This document shows, in pieces, positions 9,071 through 17,837 of a DNA stretch of 64,000 nucleotides (position 1 is the stretch's first letter; each line of letters begins with the position of its first letter). Source of the stretch: Kineosporiaceae bacterium (GTDB taxonomy: Bacteria > Actinomycetota > Actinomycetes > Actinomycetales > Kineosporiaceae). The notes beneath the pieces are model-generated. The model was not told where the DNA came from. It made no database searches and saw only the letters and a program-made list of their open reading frames with translations. The position numbers and the translations under genes were made by a program. Location: assembly GCA_016713225.1 (NCBI GenBank), contig JADJPO010000001.1, positions 1,275,970 through 1,339,969 of the forward strand, in the 5' to 3' direction.

Positions 9071-10587
9071 GGGGTGGGGTGGCTGACCGTCGGGGTTGGG
9101 GTGGCCGCGAGGTCGGCGAACAGGGCGCGCAGGCCGGGGTAGATCTGGCGGTGGATCGGGGCCAGGCGGGCGTAGTGGGCGGCGAACTCGGTTCGAGGCG
9201 TGAAGGTCTCGCCCAGGTCGGCGTGACACCGGACTGCCTCGGACGGCGATGCCAGCGTCCGCCAGGCCAGGACCGCGGCGCCGCGGGCCGACAGTTGTTC
9301 GTCGAGACACACCTGGATCGGGCGATCGGTGACGTCGGCGACGATCTGGGTCCACAACCGGCTGCGGCTGCCGCCACCCATCGCCCGGATCGCCGAGATC
9401 CGTTGCCCGGTGGCCGCTTCCAGGCCCTCCAGGTGCAGGCGCAACTCGAACGCGACGCCCTCGAGCAGCGCCCGGTACACGTGTGCCCGGGTATGAGCAC
9501 CGTGCAGCCCGACGAGCGCCCCCCGGGCGTCGGCGTCCCAGTACGGGGTCTGCGCGGCGTTCCAGTACGGGACCGCGAGCAGGCCCTCGGCGCCCGGCGG
9601 CACGTCGTCCGCGGCCTGGTCCAATGCCGGGTCGACGGCCCCGCCGAGCGCCGGATCGCCGAGTTCGCGGCGGAACCAGTCGGCGAGGTAGGCCGCCGCG
9701 TTGAGCACCGTCTCGAAGACGAAGCTGCCCTGGGGCGCGCCGGCCAGGGTGCGAAACGCCCGACTCGTCAGGTAGGTGGGCGAGGGGGTGCCGAGCACCA
9801 TGGACGTGCCCAGGTTCAGGTAAGCCATCCCCGGCTCGACGGCCCCGGCCCCGAGTCCGGCGGCCTGACCGTCACCGAGACCGGCGATCAGGGGTACCGG
9901 CGCGGGCAATCCCACCTCTCGCGTGACGTCGGCCGTGAGCGAGGCGATCACCGCACCGGGGGGCACCAGGTCGGGTAGTTGGTCGGCTCGCACCCCGGCG
10001 AGGTGCAGCAGCTCCGGCGCCCAGATCCCGGCCGCCAGATCGAGCAGGCCGAGTGAGTCGGCCGAGGCGACACTGCTCGCCCAGCGTCCGGTCAGTCGGT
10101 GGGCGAGCACGGCATGGACGTCGGCCACCCGCGCGGCCTGCGCCAGGGTCTGCGGTTCGTGGCGCGACAGCCAGGCCAGCTTGTAGATCGCTGGGGTGGT
10201 GTCGGGCGGCTTGCCCGAGACCTGGTGCACCCGATCGGTTCCCAGTTCGGCGATCTCGGCCCCGGCCCTCGAGTCCAGCCACAGCACCGCCGGACGCAGC
10301 GGTGCGCCCCGCTCGTCGATGCAGACGAACGACTCTCGTTGGTGGGTCAGGCAGATCCCCTGTACGGCAGCGGGATCCGGCAGTGCGGCGATCGTCTCGG
10401 CGAGTGCGGCCAGGGTGGCGCGCCACCACTGCACGGCATCTTGTTCGTGGAACCCCGGGCGGGGCCGGCTCAGCGCCAGGGGCCGTGAGGCCGAGGCCTG
10501 CTCCGAACCGTCGAGGTCGAGGGCCACGACCTTGGCGGCGGTCGTGGAACAGTCCACCGCCAGCACCACCGGCTCAGCGGTGCTCAC
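9064..10587 (-). CDS. FGGY family carbohydrate kinase (xylulokinase-like)
   Basis: This 507-residue cytoplasmic kinase phosphorylates a sugar or ketose with ATP. The N-terminal ATP/sugar site LAVDCSTTAAKVVALDLDG, the catalytic-Asp region (LGDGQAAGLGAGA) and the C-terminal GGGSRSRLWTQIVADV are FGGY signatures, and the length is usual. Its GTG start at 10587 overlaps the stop of the polyol dehydrogenase gene by 4 bp (GTGA), so translation is probably coupled. A dehydrogenase making a ketose followed by a ketose kinase fits polyol catabolism (such as xylitol or arabitol), but the substrate is inferred from context only. Confidence 0.87.
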   Translation of the reverse strand: MSTAEPVVLAVDCSTTAAKVVALDLDGSEQASASRPLALSRPRPGFHEQDAVQWWRATLAALAETIAALPDPAAVQGICLTHQRESFVCIDERGAPLRPAVLWLDSRAGAEIAELGTDRVHQVSGKPPDTTPAIYKLAWLSRHEPQTLAQAARVADVHAVLAHRLTGRWASSVASADSLGLLDLAAGIWAPELLHLAGVRADQLPDLVPPGAVIASLTADVTREVGLPAPVPLIAGLGDGQAAGLGAGAVEPGMAYLNLGTSMVLGTPSPTYLTSRAFRTLAGAPQGSFVFETVLNAAAYLADWFRRELGDPALGGAVDPALDQAADDVPPGAEGLLAVPYWNAAQTPYWDADARGALVGLHGAHTRAHVYRALLEGVAFELRLHLEGLEAATGQRISAIRAMGGGSRSRLWTQIVADVTDRPIQVCLDEQLSARGAAVLAWRTLASPSEAVRCHADLGETFTPRTEFAAHYARLAPIHRQIYPGLRALFADLAATPTPTVSHPTPR

Positions 10588-11621
10588 GAGGGCGAGCCGG
10601 ACGGCGCGACGATCACCTTGAGTCCGGCGCGTGTGTGGGCCGTCGTCAGGGCCGCCTTCACCTCGTCCAGGTCGAACTGGTGGGTGACCAGGCTGCGCAC
10701 GTCCACCGCCCCCCGCTCGACCAGGGCGGCGGCTCGGGGATAGACCTCCTTCATCCGTCGCACCAGCAGCAGGCTCAGCCCCTTGCGCCGGGCGGTCGAG
10801 GCGCTGAACGTCGTCCGGTCGTCGTCCGGGATGCCGGCGAGAACCACACGCGCTCCCGGGGCGGCGGCCTCCAGCGCCAGGGCGATCGCGGCGTCCGAAC
10901 CGCTGGCCTCGTAGACCACGTCGACGCCCTCACCGCCGGTGAGCTCGCCGATCGCCGCGGCGAAGTCGGCCGGCTCGACGGGCAGGGTGACGTCGGCGCC
11001 GAGGGCCAGCGCGGCCCCGGCCCGGTGGGCCAAGGGGTCGACGGCATAGATCCGGGACGCCCCGGCGGCGCGGGCCACCTGCAACAGGCACAACCCGATC
11101 GGGCCGCAGCCCACGATGGCCACCGAGGTACCGACGTGCGGATGGCCCAGGTCGTGGGCATGGATGGCCACCCCGAGCGGCTCGAGCATCGCGATGTCCG
11201 CGTCGGACAAGGCCTCACTCATCGGGTGCAGCAGGTGCTCGGGCCAGGCGAGGTACTGCCGCAACGCGCCGTCCGTCGCGCCGTGACCGAGGAAACCGAC
11301 TGTCGGGCACAGGTTTCGGTGGCCTGCCAGACAGGGTGTGCAGCGCTCGCACGGCACCGCAGGATCGATGGCCACCCGCTGCCCCGCGCGCGGCCCACTG
11401 ACGACGACGCCCGCCGCCTCGTGTCCGATCACCAGCGGCCGAGCGATCCGGGCATCGCCGATGCCGCCGTCGGCGTACCAGTGCAGGTCTGATCCGCAGA
11501 TGCCGACGGCCGTGACCCGCACCAGGCACTCACCGGGTGCCGGGTCCGGCACCGGCTCGGTGACCAGGCGCAGATCCTGTCGGCCGTACAGCCGGGCCAC
11601 GAGCATCTCGGACGGCGTCAT
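10584..11621 (-). CDS. Zinc-dependent polyol / L-iditol 2-dehydrogenase-like enzyme
   Basis: This medium-chain dehydrogenase (about 345 residues) resembles sorbitol, xylitol and L-idonate dehydrogenases. It has the catalytic zinc Cys in VGICGSDLHWYADGG, GHEAAGVVV, the structural zinc loop with CERCTPCLAGHRNLC, and an NAD site VAIVGCGPIGL. ATG 11621 is chosen, just after the lutC stop and with GGATAGGGGC upstream; a GTG at 11636 would overlap lutC. The gene sits between lutC and the FGGY kinase. It probably oxidises a polyol to the ketose that the kinase then phosphorylates. Confidence 0.87.
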   Translation of the reverse strand: MTPSEMLVARLYGRQDLRLVTEPVPDPAPGECLVRVTAVGICGSDLHWYADGGIGDARIARPLVIGHEAAGVVVSGPRAGQRVAIDPAVPCERCTPCLAGHRNLCPTVGFLGHGATDGALRQYLAWPEHLLHPMSEALSDADIAMLEPLGVAIHAHDLGHPHVGTSVAIVGCGPIGLCLLQVARAAGASRIYAVDPLAHRAGAALALGADVTLPVEPADFAAAIGELTGGEGVDVVYEASGSDAAIALALEAAAPGARVVLAGIPDDDRTTFSASTARRKGLSLLLVRRMKEVYPRAAALVERGAVDVRSLVTHQFDLDEVKAALTTAHTRAGLKVIVAPSGSPS

Positions 11622-11625
11622 GCCC

Positions 11626-12279
11626 CTATCCCACACCCTCCCTCACCAGGACGACATCGAGGGTGCGCGGGCCGTGCACCCCTTCGACGCGGCTGAGCTC
11701 GATGTCGCTGGTCGCCGACGGTCCACTGATCCACGTGAGCGGACGACGCGGGTCGAGCCGGGTGAGGGCCTCCGGCACGGTCTGCACGACCTGATCGGCC
11801 CGCACCACGACCAGGTGGTAGTCGGGCACCAGGGTGATCGCGCGTCGGCCCTGATCGGGGGAGGCGTCGAGCACGATGGTGCCGGTTTCGGCGATGGCGA
11901 CCGCGCAACCGGTCAGCACGCCGTCCGCGGCATCGAGCGTGGCCACGTCGAGGGGCATCTCGGGCCGGTCGATCACTGCCTCACCGGCCCAGCCGGTCAG
12001 GTCGACGACGGCGTTCGCCGGGACGACGAGCCGGCCCACCGATCGGGCGTCGAGCATCGCGACGATCGTGTTGGTCACCTCGGTGGCGGCGCAGCGCTGC
12101 ACGGTGGCCTTGTAGTCGACGAGCCGGTCGGTCAGCAGCTCCAGCAGCTCGGCGTCCCCGGGTTGGTGGTCGCCGGCCTGGCGGTAGTCGCGAGGTATCT
12201 CGCTCGCGGTGGGCGCGACCGACGGCGTCGAGCCGATGGCCGTCCGGATGCGGTCGAGGATCTCGTCGCGCGCGGTCAT
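11626..12279 (-). CDS. lutC: LutC/YkgG family protein (LUD domain)
   Basis: This 217-residue protein is the third subunit of the LutABC L-lactate oxidation system. The LUD domain spans most of it: CAVAIAETGTIVLDAS and WISGPSATSDIELSRVEGVHGP are characteristic. Its ATG (12279) overlaps the lutB stop (ATGA), which points to coupled translation. The ORF extends upstream to 13038 in this frame, but that part is a shadow of lutB. Confidence 0.93.
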   Translation of the reverse strand: MTARDEILDRIRTAIGSTPSVAPTASEIPRDYRQAGDHQPGDAELLELLTDRLVDYKATVQRCAATEVTNTIVAMLDARSVGRLVVPANAVVDLTGWAGEAVIDRPEMPLDVATLDAADGVLTGCAVAIAETGTIVLDASPDQGRRAITLVPDYHLVVVRADQVVQTVPEALTRLDPRRPLTWISGPSATSDIELSRVEGVHGPRTLDVVLVREGVG

Positions 12280-13781
12280 CGCCGGCTCCCTCGGGTGCGA
12301 GACCACCACTGGCGGAACGTCTCCGGTGGGGGAGCGGGGGTGTCCCGCGCCGCCGACCAGGCGTTGAACGGTGGTGGCAGGGCGCGGATCCGCGAGGCGT
12401 CGCCCTGGAGCCGCCCGAGCAGACGACCGGCACCCAGACCCTTCTCTGAGGCGGCGAACCTCCGGCCGTCCGACATCACCCAGGCCGCGGCGGCCATCGC
12501 CGCCTGCTCGGCGGTGGGCAGCCGGTGCGCCGCCCGCGCCGTCTCGACGTGACGCGCCCGCAGGTGCACCAGGATCGACGGGATGTCGATCTTCACCGGA
12601 CAGGCGTCGTAGCACGCGCCGCACAGGCTGGAGGCATACGGCAGCGAGTCGGCATGACCCGAGCCGTGCATGCCCGCCAGCTGAGGGGTGAGCACGGCGC
12701 CGATCGGGCCGGGGTACACCGAGCCATAGGCGTGCCCGCCCGCCCGCTCGTAGACCGGGCACACGTTGAGACACGCCGAGCAGCGAATACAGTGCAGCGC
12801 AGCGCGTCCCACCTCGTCGGCCAACGCCTCGGTGCGGCCGTTGTCGAGCAGCACCAGGTGTACGGACTGCGGGCCATCGCCCTCGGTGACGCCGGTCCAC
12901 ATCGAGGTGTAGGGGTTCATCCGCTCGCCGGTCGACGAGCGCGGCAAGAGCTGCAGGAACACCTCGAGGTCGCGCCAGGTGGGCACCAGCTTCTCGATGC
13001 CCATCACCGTGATCAGGGTCTCGGGCAACGTCAGGCACATCCGGCCGTTGCCCTCGGACTCGACCACCGCCAGCGTGCCGGTCTCGGCGACGGCGAAGTT
13101 GGCCCCGCTGATCGCCACCCGGGCAGCGAGGAAGGTGCGCCGCAGGTGGGCTCGGGCGGCCATGGCCAGCACCCGAGGTTCGTCGGTGAGGTCGGGGTCG
13201 ACGTCCGGCATGTGATCGAGGAAGATCTGCCGGATCTCGGCCCGGTTGCGGTGGATCGCGGGCACCAGGATGTGCGACGGCTTGTCGTCGGCGAGTTGCA
13301 CGATGAGTTCGGCCAGGTCGGTCTCGAGCGCGGCGATGCCCGCCTCGGCGAGCGCCTCGTTGAGCGCGATCTCTTGCGTGGCCATGGATTTCACCTTGAC
13401 CACCTGATCGACCGGGGCGCGCCCGGCTGCCACCTCCTGCGCGCTCTTCTCGCGGATCAGGCCGAGCACGATGCGGTTGGCCTCCTCGGCGTCCCGCGCC
13501 CAGTGCACCACCCCGCCGCGGGCGGTGACCTGTTCTTCGAGCTGGACCAACAACGCGGGCAGCCGCGCCATCACCTCGGTCTTGATCGCCGAGCCGGCGC
13601 TGCGCAACGCCTCCCAGTCGGGCACCTCATCGACGACCGCGGCGCGCTTGGCGCGGATCGTGGCGGTGGCGTGGCCGAGATTGCGGCGCAGCTGGGCGTT
13701 ACGCAGCCCGTCGTGCGCCCCCTGGGGGAAGGTCTGCTCGCTGCGCAAGAAGCCGTGCGCCCCGGCGTAGTGGTGGGTCAC
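12276..13781 (-). CDS. lutB: LutB, iron-sulfur LUD protein of lactate oxidation
   Basis: This 501-residue subunit has an N-terminal LUD domain (SGANFAVAETGTLAVVESEGNGRM) and C-terminal ferredoxin-like 4Fe-4S motifs CIRCSACLNVCPVY and CGACYDACPVKI. Together with LutA and LutC it oxidises L-lactate to pyruvate at the membrane side of the cytoplasm. GTG 13781 starts it, overlapping the lutA stop by 4 bp (GTGA). The family length and cluster order lutA-B-C are standard. Confidence 0.95.
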   Translation of the reverse strand: MTHHYAGAHGFLRSEQTFPQGAHDGLRNAQLRRNLGHATATIRAKRAAVVDEVPDWEALRSAGSAIKTEVMARLPALLVQLEEQVTARGGVVHWARDAEEANRIVLGLIREKSAQEVAAGRAPVDQVVKVKSMATQEIALNEALAEAGIAALETDLAELIVQLADDKPSHILVPAIHRNRAEIRQIFLDHMPDVDPDLTDEPRVLAMAARAHLRRTFLAARVAISGANFAVAETGTLAVVESEGNGRMCLTLPETLITVMGIEKLVPTWRDLEVFLQLLPRSSTGERMNPYTSMWTGVTEGDGPQSVHLVLLDNGRTEALADEVGRAALHCIRCSACLNVCPVYERAGGHAYGSVYPGPIGAVLTPQLAGMHGSGHADSLPYASSLCGACYDACPVKIDIPSILVHLRARHVETARAAHRLPTAEQAAMAAAAWVMSDGRRFAASEKGLGAGRLLGRLQGDASRIRALPPPFNAWSAARDTPAPPPETFRQWWSRTRGSRR

Positions 13782-14554
13782 AGTGCCGCCTCCCATCCCT
13801 CGCCGGCCAGGATCTCGGCCAGGTGCACCGTGCGGGTGCCGACCCTCAGCCGCGACAGTCCGCCGCCGATGTGCATCAGGCACGAGGAGTCGCCGGCGGT
13901 CAGCACGTCGGCGCCGGTCGAGGTGACGTGGCGCATCTTGTCCGCCAGCATCGCGGTCGAGGTCTCGCCGTTCTTCACCGCGAAGGTGCCACCGAAGCCG
14001 CAACACTGTTCGGCGGCAGGCAGTTCCACCAGATCGATACCCCGGACGGCGCGCAGCAGGCGCAGCGGCTTGTCGGCCACCCGCAGCATGCGCAGCGAGT
14101 GACAGGTCGGGTGGTAGGTGACCCGGTGCGGAAAGTGTGCGCCGACGTCCTCGATGCCGAGCACGTCGATCAGCAGCTCGCTCAATTCGTAGGTGTGTGC
14201 GGCGACGTCCTCGGCTCGCCCGGCCAGCGACTCGTCCCCGGCGGTGCGGGCGATCATCGCGTGCTGATGGCGGACCGAACCGACGCACGAACCGGACGGC
14301 GCGACGACGGCGTCCACCCCGTCACCACCGCGGCCGCGCGGCTGCAGCGAGCGTTCGAACACCTCGACGTGATGCCGGACGACGGGCACCACCTCGCGCT
14401 GGTAGCCGGTGTTGATGTGCATCTGCCCGCAACAGGTCTGGTCCGGCGGGAAGACGACCTCGTGGCCGAGTCGTTCCAGCAGGATCACTGTCGCCTGGAC
14501 CGCTCGGGGGAACATCGCATCCCCCAGGCAGGTGGCCATCACCGCGATCCGCAT
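13778..14554 (-). CDS. lutA: LutA, CCG-domain Fe-S oxidoreductase of lactate oxidation
   Basis: This 258-residue subunit has the two cysteine-rich CCG domains of the GlpC/HdrB type: QTCCGQMHINTGY near residue 40, and AAEQCCGFGGTFAVKNGETS near residue 180. The start ATG 14554 has a strong GAGGAGG site 8 bases upstream. The gene leads the lutABC-dehydrogenase-kinase operon and diverges from the kinase at 14702 across 147 bp, which must hold both promoters. No LutR regulator is seen nearby. Confidence 0.94.
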   Translation of the reverse strand: MRIAVMATCLGDAMFPRAVQATVILLERLGHEVVFPPDQTCCGQMHINTGYQREVVPVVRHHVEVFERSLQPRGRGGDGVDAVVAPSGSCVGSVRHQHAMIARTAGDESLAGRAEDVAAHTYELSELLIDVLGIEDVGAHFPHRVTYHPTCHSLRMLRVADKPLRLLRAVRGIDLVELPAAEQCCGFGGTFAVKNGETSTAMLADKMRHVTSTGADVLTAGDSSCLMHIGGGLSRLRVGTRTVHLAEILAGEGWEAAL

Positions 14555-14701
14555 GGTGCCTCCTCGGCGAGCGACGTGCTCGGTGACCTGACCATCCATG
14601 GTCGCCGTTCCGTGGGCTCGAGGCGAGCGATCCGGCTGATGGATCTCGATCAGGTGGCATGCTCTGACAGTCGTCGAGATCGCGAGAGCAGGAGATCCGC
14701 G

Positions 14702-15247
14702 GTGTCGGGTAGCAGTCGCCGGGAGGTACTCACGAAGAGCATCTGGCTGTGCGGGCTGATGGGCAGCGGCAAGTCGACGGTGGGGGCGGCGGCCGCCGTG
14801 CACTTCGCCGTCCCGTTCGTGGACAACGACGCCACCGTCGCCGAACTGGCCGGGTGGTCGACCGTCGACCTCGCCGACCGGTCCCGCGAGGTGCTGCACG
14901 CGTGGGAGTCGCGCTATGTCCGGCACCTGGCCGGGCGGGCCGAGGTCGTTGTGGCCGGGATCGCCGCGAGTTCGGCGGACCGGCCAGACGACCTCGCGGT
15001 ATTGCGGGCGAGTGGCCTGCTCGTCTACCTGCGGTGCGACGCGGCGACACTGGCCGATCGGGTGCGGCGCGACCCTCGCCGCCCGCTGCTCGACGAGCAT
15101 CCCGAGGCATTGTTGGCCGACATGTTCGATCGGCGGGACCCCGTGCTGCGCCGGGCTGCTCACCTGGTGATCCCCGGCCAGGAGGAGGTGAGCGTGCAGG
15201 TGCGGCTGCTGGTGGCCGCCGCAGTCGAGGCCGGGGCCGAGTCGTGA
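14702..15247 (+). CDS. Small P-loop kinase, shikimate kinase / gluconokinase-like
   Basis: This 181-residue protein has a Walker A motif GLMGSGKST (about residues 17-25) and the fold of the AroK/GntK group (FVDNDATVAELAG, LLVYLRCDAATLADRVRRDPRRPLL). GTG 14702, with AGGAGAT upstream, is the best start. Aromatic-pathway neighbours are absent, and it lies beside sugar genes (GH32, polyol dehydrogenase, FGGY kinase). A sugar or sugar-acid kinase is therefore more likely than true shikimate kinase. The substrate is not established. Confidence 0.78.
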   Translation: MSGSSRREVLTKSIWLCGLMGSGKSTVGAAAAVHFAVPFVDNDATVAELAGWSTVDLADRSREVLHAWESRYVRHLAGRAEVVVAGIAASSADRPDDLAVLRASGLLVYLRCDAATLADRVRRDPRRPLLDEHPEALLADMFDRRDPVLRRAAHLVIPGQEEVSVQVRLLVAAAVEAGAES

Positions 15248-15299
15248 CCCCGTCTCCGTGCCGCACGGCCGGCGCGGCCGGCGTGGCAGGCTGGCCGGC

Positions 15300-16358
15300 A
15301 TGACGACCCGCCACCGTGGCGGCCGCCCGGCGGTGCACGTGACCGCCCCCACGGGCTGGCTCAACGACCCGCTCGGCATCACGTGTCGCGACGGGCGCTA
15401 TCACCTGTTCTACCAAGCGGTTCCGGACTCGCTCGGGTGGCAGCCGTGGTGCAGTTGGGGACACTGCACCAGCACGGATCTGGTCACCTGGACCGCGCAC
15501 CCGACCGCGTTGTCGCCCGGCGACGGTGACCACGGGTGTTGGTCGGGCAGCGTCGTGACGGCCACGGCGAGCGCCCCGGCGACGATGTTCTACAGCTCGG
15601 TCAACCCGCCGAACCTGCAGCACGCCGCGATTCGCGTCGCTCACGCCCAGGACGAGCGGTGGCATACGTGGCACAAGGGAGAGGTGGTCATCGCCCAGCC
15701 ACCCGAGGGCGTGCACGTCTTTCGCGACCCGTTCGTGCTCCGGGACGGCGAGGCCTGGCGGATGCTGGTCGGCGCCGGGTACGAGGACGGACGACCCGCC
15801 GTCCTGACCTATGTCTCGGACGATCTGGCGAGCTGGCGCTTCGACGGCGCCCTGCTGGAGGGGGAGCGCACCGAGGGGTTTCGGCTGTCCGCATGGGAGT
15901 GCCCGAACCTGATCGAGGTCGACGGCCGGGACGTGCTGATCGTCTCGACCTGGGGGGACGACCGGACCCTGCAGGTGATCGCGGCGGTGGGTGATCGGGT
16001 CGGCGGGCGGTTCGCTGTCGAGACCTGGCACGAGCTCACCCAGGGTTCGGGCCACTACGCGCCCACGGCGTTCACCGATGCCGAGGGCCGACCGTGCCTG
16101 ATGTTCTGGATCCGAGAGGTCGCCGACGAGGCGGCGGGGTGGTCCGGCGTGCTGAGCGTGCCCTACCGGCTCGCGATCACCGATGGCGAGTTGCGGCTCG
16201 AGCCGCATCCGGCGGTTCTGGCTGCGGCTGCGGCGGACGGCGAGGTATCGGTGTTCACGCTGCCTGCCGGCGGCTCGACCACGACGGTCATCGTGGACGG
16301 GCCGGTGGTGGAGGTCTGTACCGGCTCAGCCGTGCTCGGCCTCGCGCGCACCACCTGA
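15300..16358 (+). CDS. Glycoside hydrolase family 32 (beta-fructosidase)
   Basis: This 352-residue enzyme hydrolyses beta-fructosides such as sucrose or fructans. All three catalytic motifs are present: WLNDP (nucleophile Asp at about 23), FRDPF (transition-state Asp at about 143) and WECPNL (acid/base Glu near 200). There is no signal peptide, so it probably acts in the cytoplasm after uptake. It lacks most of the usual C-terminal beta-sandwich, being shorter than classic invertases (about 450-500 residues). The start ATG at 15300 is chosen because family homology begins there. It lies 52 bp after the small kinase gene and may form an operon with it. Confidence 0.88.
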   Translation: MTTRHRGGRPAVHVTAPTGWLNDPLGITCRDGRYHLFYQAVPDSLGWQPWCSWGHCTSTDLVTWTAHPTALSPGDGDHGCWSGSVVTATASAPATMFYSSVNPPNLQHAAIRVAHAQDERWHTWHKGEVVIAQPPEGVHVFRDPFVLRDGEAWRMLVGAGYEDGRPAVLTYVSDDLASWRFDGALLEGERTEGFRLSAWECPNLIEVDGRDVLIVSTWGDDRTLQVIAAVGDRVGGRFAVETWHELTQGSGHYAPTAFTDAEGRPCLMFWIREVADEAAGWSGVLSVPYRLAITDGELRLEPHPAVLAAAAADGEVSVFTLPAGGSTTTVIVDGPVVEVCTGSAVLGLARTT

Positions 16359-16405
16359 TCGTGACGACCGGCGTCCGTGATCCGCGGGTGAACTCGTCAC
16401 GATCA
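16356..16405. terminator. Bidirectional terminator-like hairpin
   Basis: The arms TGATCGTGACGA (16356-16367) and TCGTCACGATCA (16394-16405) are perfect complements around a 26-base loop. The stem contains the stop codons of both convergent genes, GH32 and the tautomerase. Confidence 0.75.
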
Positions 16406-16816
16406 TGAGCCGCGGCGGGCCTCGACCTCGGCGCGACGCAGGACGGCGGCGGAGACGCCCCCGATGGCCCAGTCCTCGGGGTCGACCAGCCAGATGCCAC
16501 CGCGCACGAGGGCTCGATCGGTGCCCAGGACCTCGACCAGGAGGTCGGTGAAGCCGGCCAGCAGCCGGTGGCGGTGATCGAGCGGTCGGCCCGCCAGCAG
16601 GGCGAACTGGAAGAACGGTGCCTCGGGCGCGCCGTCCGCGACCATGCGGCCGCCGACGCAGGCCAGCTCGGGCTCGTGCAGGGTGGCGAACGCCCGGACT
16701 CGATCGATCGGACTCTCCAGCACCTCGGCGAACAGCGCGCACGCGCGACGCAGCAATTCGGCTACCGCGTCCGGGTCGTGGCGTCCGGCGACGAGATGGA
16801 AGGTCACCACGGGCAT
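16403..16816 (-). CDS. Tautomerase-superfamily protein
   Basis: This 137-residue protein begins MPVVTFHLVAG, so a Pro becomes the N-terminal residue after Met removal, as in 4-oxalocrotonate tautomerase and related enzymes. The internal helix-strand pattern (RVRAFATLHEPE) fits the beta-alpha-beta fold, and it is about twice the length of a single 4-OT unit. The substrate is unknown. It is convergent with the GH32 gene and has no operon partner. Confidence 0.72.
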   Translation of the reverse strand: MPVVTFHLVAGRHDPDAVAELLRRACALFAEVLESPIDRVRAFATLHEPELACVGGRMVADGAPEAPFFQFALLAGRPLDHRHRLLAGFTDLLVEVLGTDRALVRGGIWLVDPEDWAIGGVSAAVLRRAEVEARRGS

Positions 16817-16949
16817 GTCCGGCTCCTCACGCTGGTTGGCTCACGGGTCTCGGCCGGCCATGGCTGACGGGCGGTGTCGGCCGGAGAGTCCTGGGCAGCG
16901 TAGATGCCCGGTCGACGGTGTCGAACGCCAACTGGCTACCCTCGGCCCC

Positions 16950-17729
16950 ATGCCCGACCAGCCCGACGCGTCCACTGACCCATTCCCCCCGCATCGACCC
17001 GCGCTGGCCGTGGTCACGGGGGCGACCGGCACGCTCGGGTCGGCGCTGGTGGCCCGGTTCGCTGCTGCCGGACTCGCCGTGCTGGCGGTGAGTCGATCGG
17101 GTGATGCGGTGGGTGCGGGCGAGAGTGCCTGCCTGGCGGCAGACCTCGGGTCGGACGACGCCGTGGCCGCCATCCGTGATGCCTTGCCCGCGGGTGACCT
17201 GGCCATCGCCGTGCACGCGGTCGGTCTGCCCTCGGCTCCCGGGGTCCTGGCCGTCGAGCCGACGATGCTCGCCCGGGCGGTCGACCTCAAGGCCGGCGGG
17301 CTGTTGCGCCTGCTGCACGCCGTCGAGGACCGGCTCGTCACCGGTAGCCGACTGGTCGCCGTGGGCGGACACCTCGGCATCGAGCCGACCGAACACGCCC
17401 CGCTGGCGGGGGTGGCCAACGCCGCGCTGGCGAACCTGGTGCGCCAGCTCACCGGACCGCTCGGACGCCGCGGCGCGAGCGTGCACCTGGTGGCGCCGGG
17501 ACCGTTCGAGAGCCCCCGGGTCGAGGCTCTCGCGGCGGCCAAGGCGAGTGGCAGAGGCGTTCCACTGGAACAGGTTCGGGCCGAGATGGCCGCCGAGTAC
17601 CCTAGTGGCCGGCTCCCCTCGCCGGACGACGTGGCCCAGGTGATCGCCCTGCTGCTCGACCCCGCGGCGTCCGTCTTGAACGGGTCGACCCTGTTCGCGG
17701 ACGCCGGGGTGCGGCGCGGCATCTTCTGA
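16950..17729 (+). CDS. SDR-fold protein lacking the catalytic Tyr-Lys pair
   Basis: This 259-residue Rossmann protein has the cofactor motif VVTGATGTLGSALVARFAAAG and SDR-like secondary structure, ending in GSTLFADAGV. Where a classical SDR has YxxxK, it reads HAPLAGVANAALANL, with neither Tyr nor Lys. It may bind a nucleotide without being a normal dehydrogenase, or it may use other residues. ATG 16950 is the first good start. No linked genes suggest a substrate. Confidence 0.75.
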   Translation: MPDQPDASTDPFPPHRPALAVVTGATGTLGSALVARFAAAGLAVLAVSRSGDAVGAGESACLAADLGSDDAVAAIRDALPAGDLAIAVHAVGLPSAPGVLAVEPTMLARAVDLKAGGLLRLLHAVEDRLVTGSRLVAVGGHLGIEPTEHAPLAGVANAALANLVRQLTGPLGRRGASVHLVAPGPFESPRVEALAAAKASGRGVPLEQVRAEMAAEYPSGRLPSPDDVAQVIALLLDPAASVLNGSTLFADAGVRRGIF

Positions 17730-17770
17730 CGTGATCTCGTGTGGCGCCCGTCGGCACCTGTCCGGGCACA

Positions 17771-17836
17771 CATGATCACCGTTTGGACTCCAGTTTCTCG
17801 GCTATTTGTCCCGAATCGGGATTCCACACGGTGATC
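17771..17836. repeat. Intergenic palindrome, family B
   Basis: The element lies between convergent genes. It has arms GATCACCGT and ACGGTGATC and an inner CATGATCACCGTTTGGA…CAGTTT block. The same block, without the extra T, forms the left arm of the palindrome at 48816-48888. It could serve as a terminator. Confidence 0.65.
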
Positions 17837-17837
17837 T

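Noticed and set aside
11626..13038. Long 470-residue version of the LutC frame
   Set aside because: The upstream half is a shadow of lutB; LutC starts at 12279.
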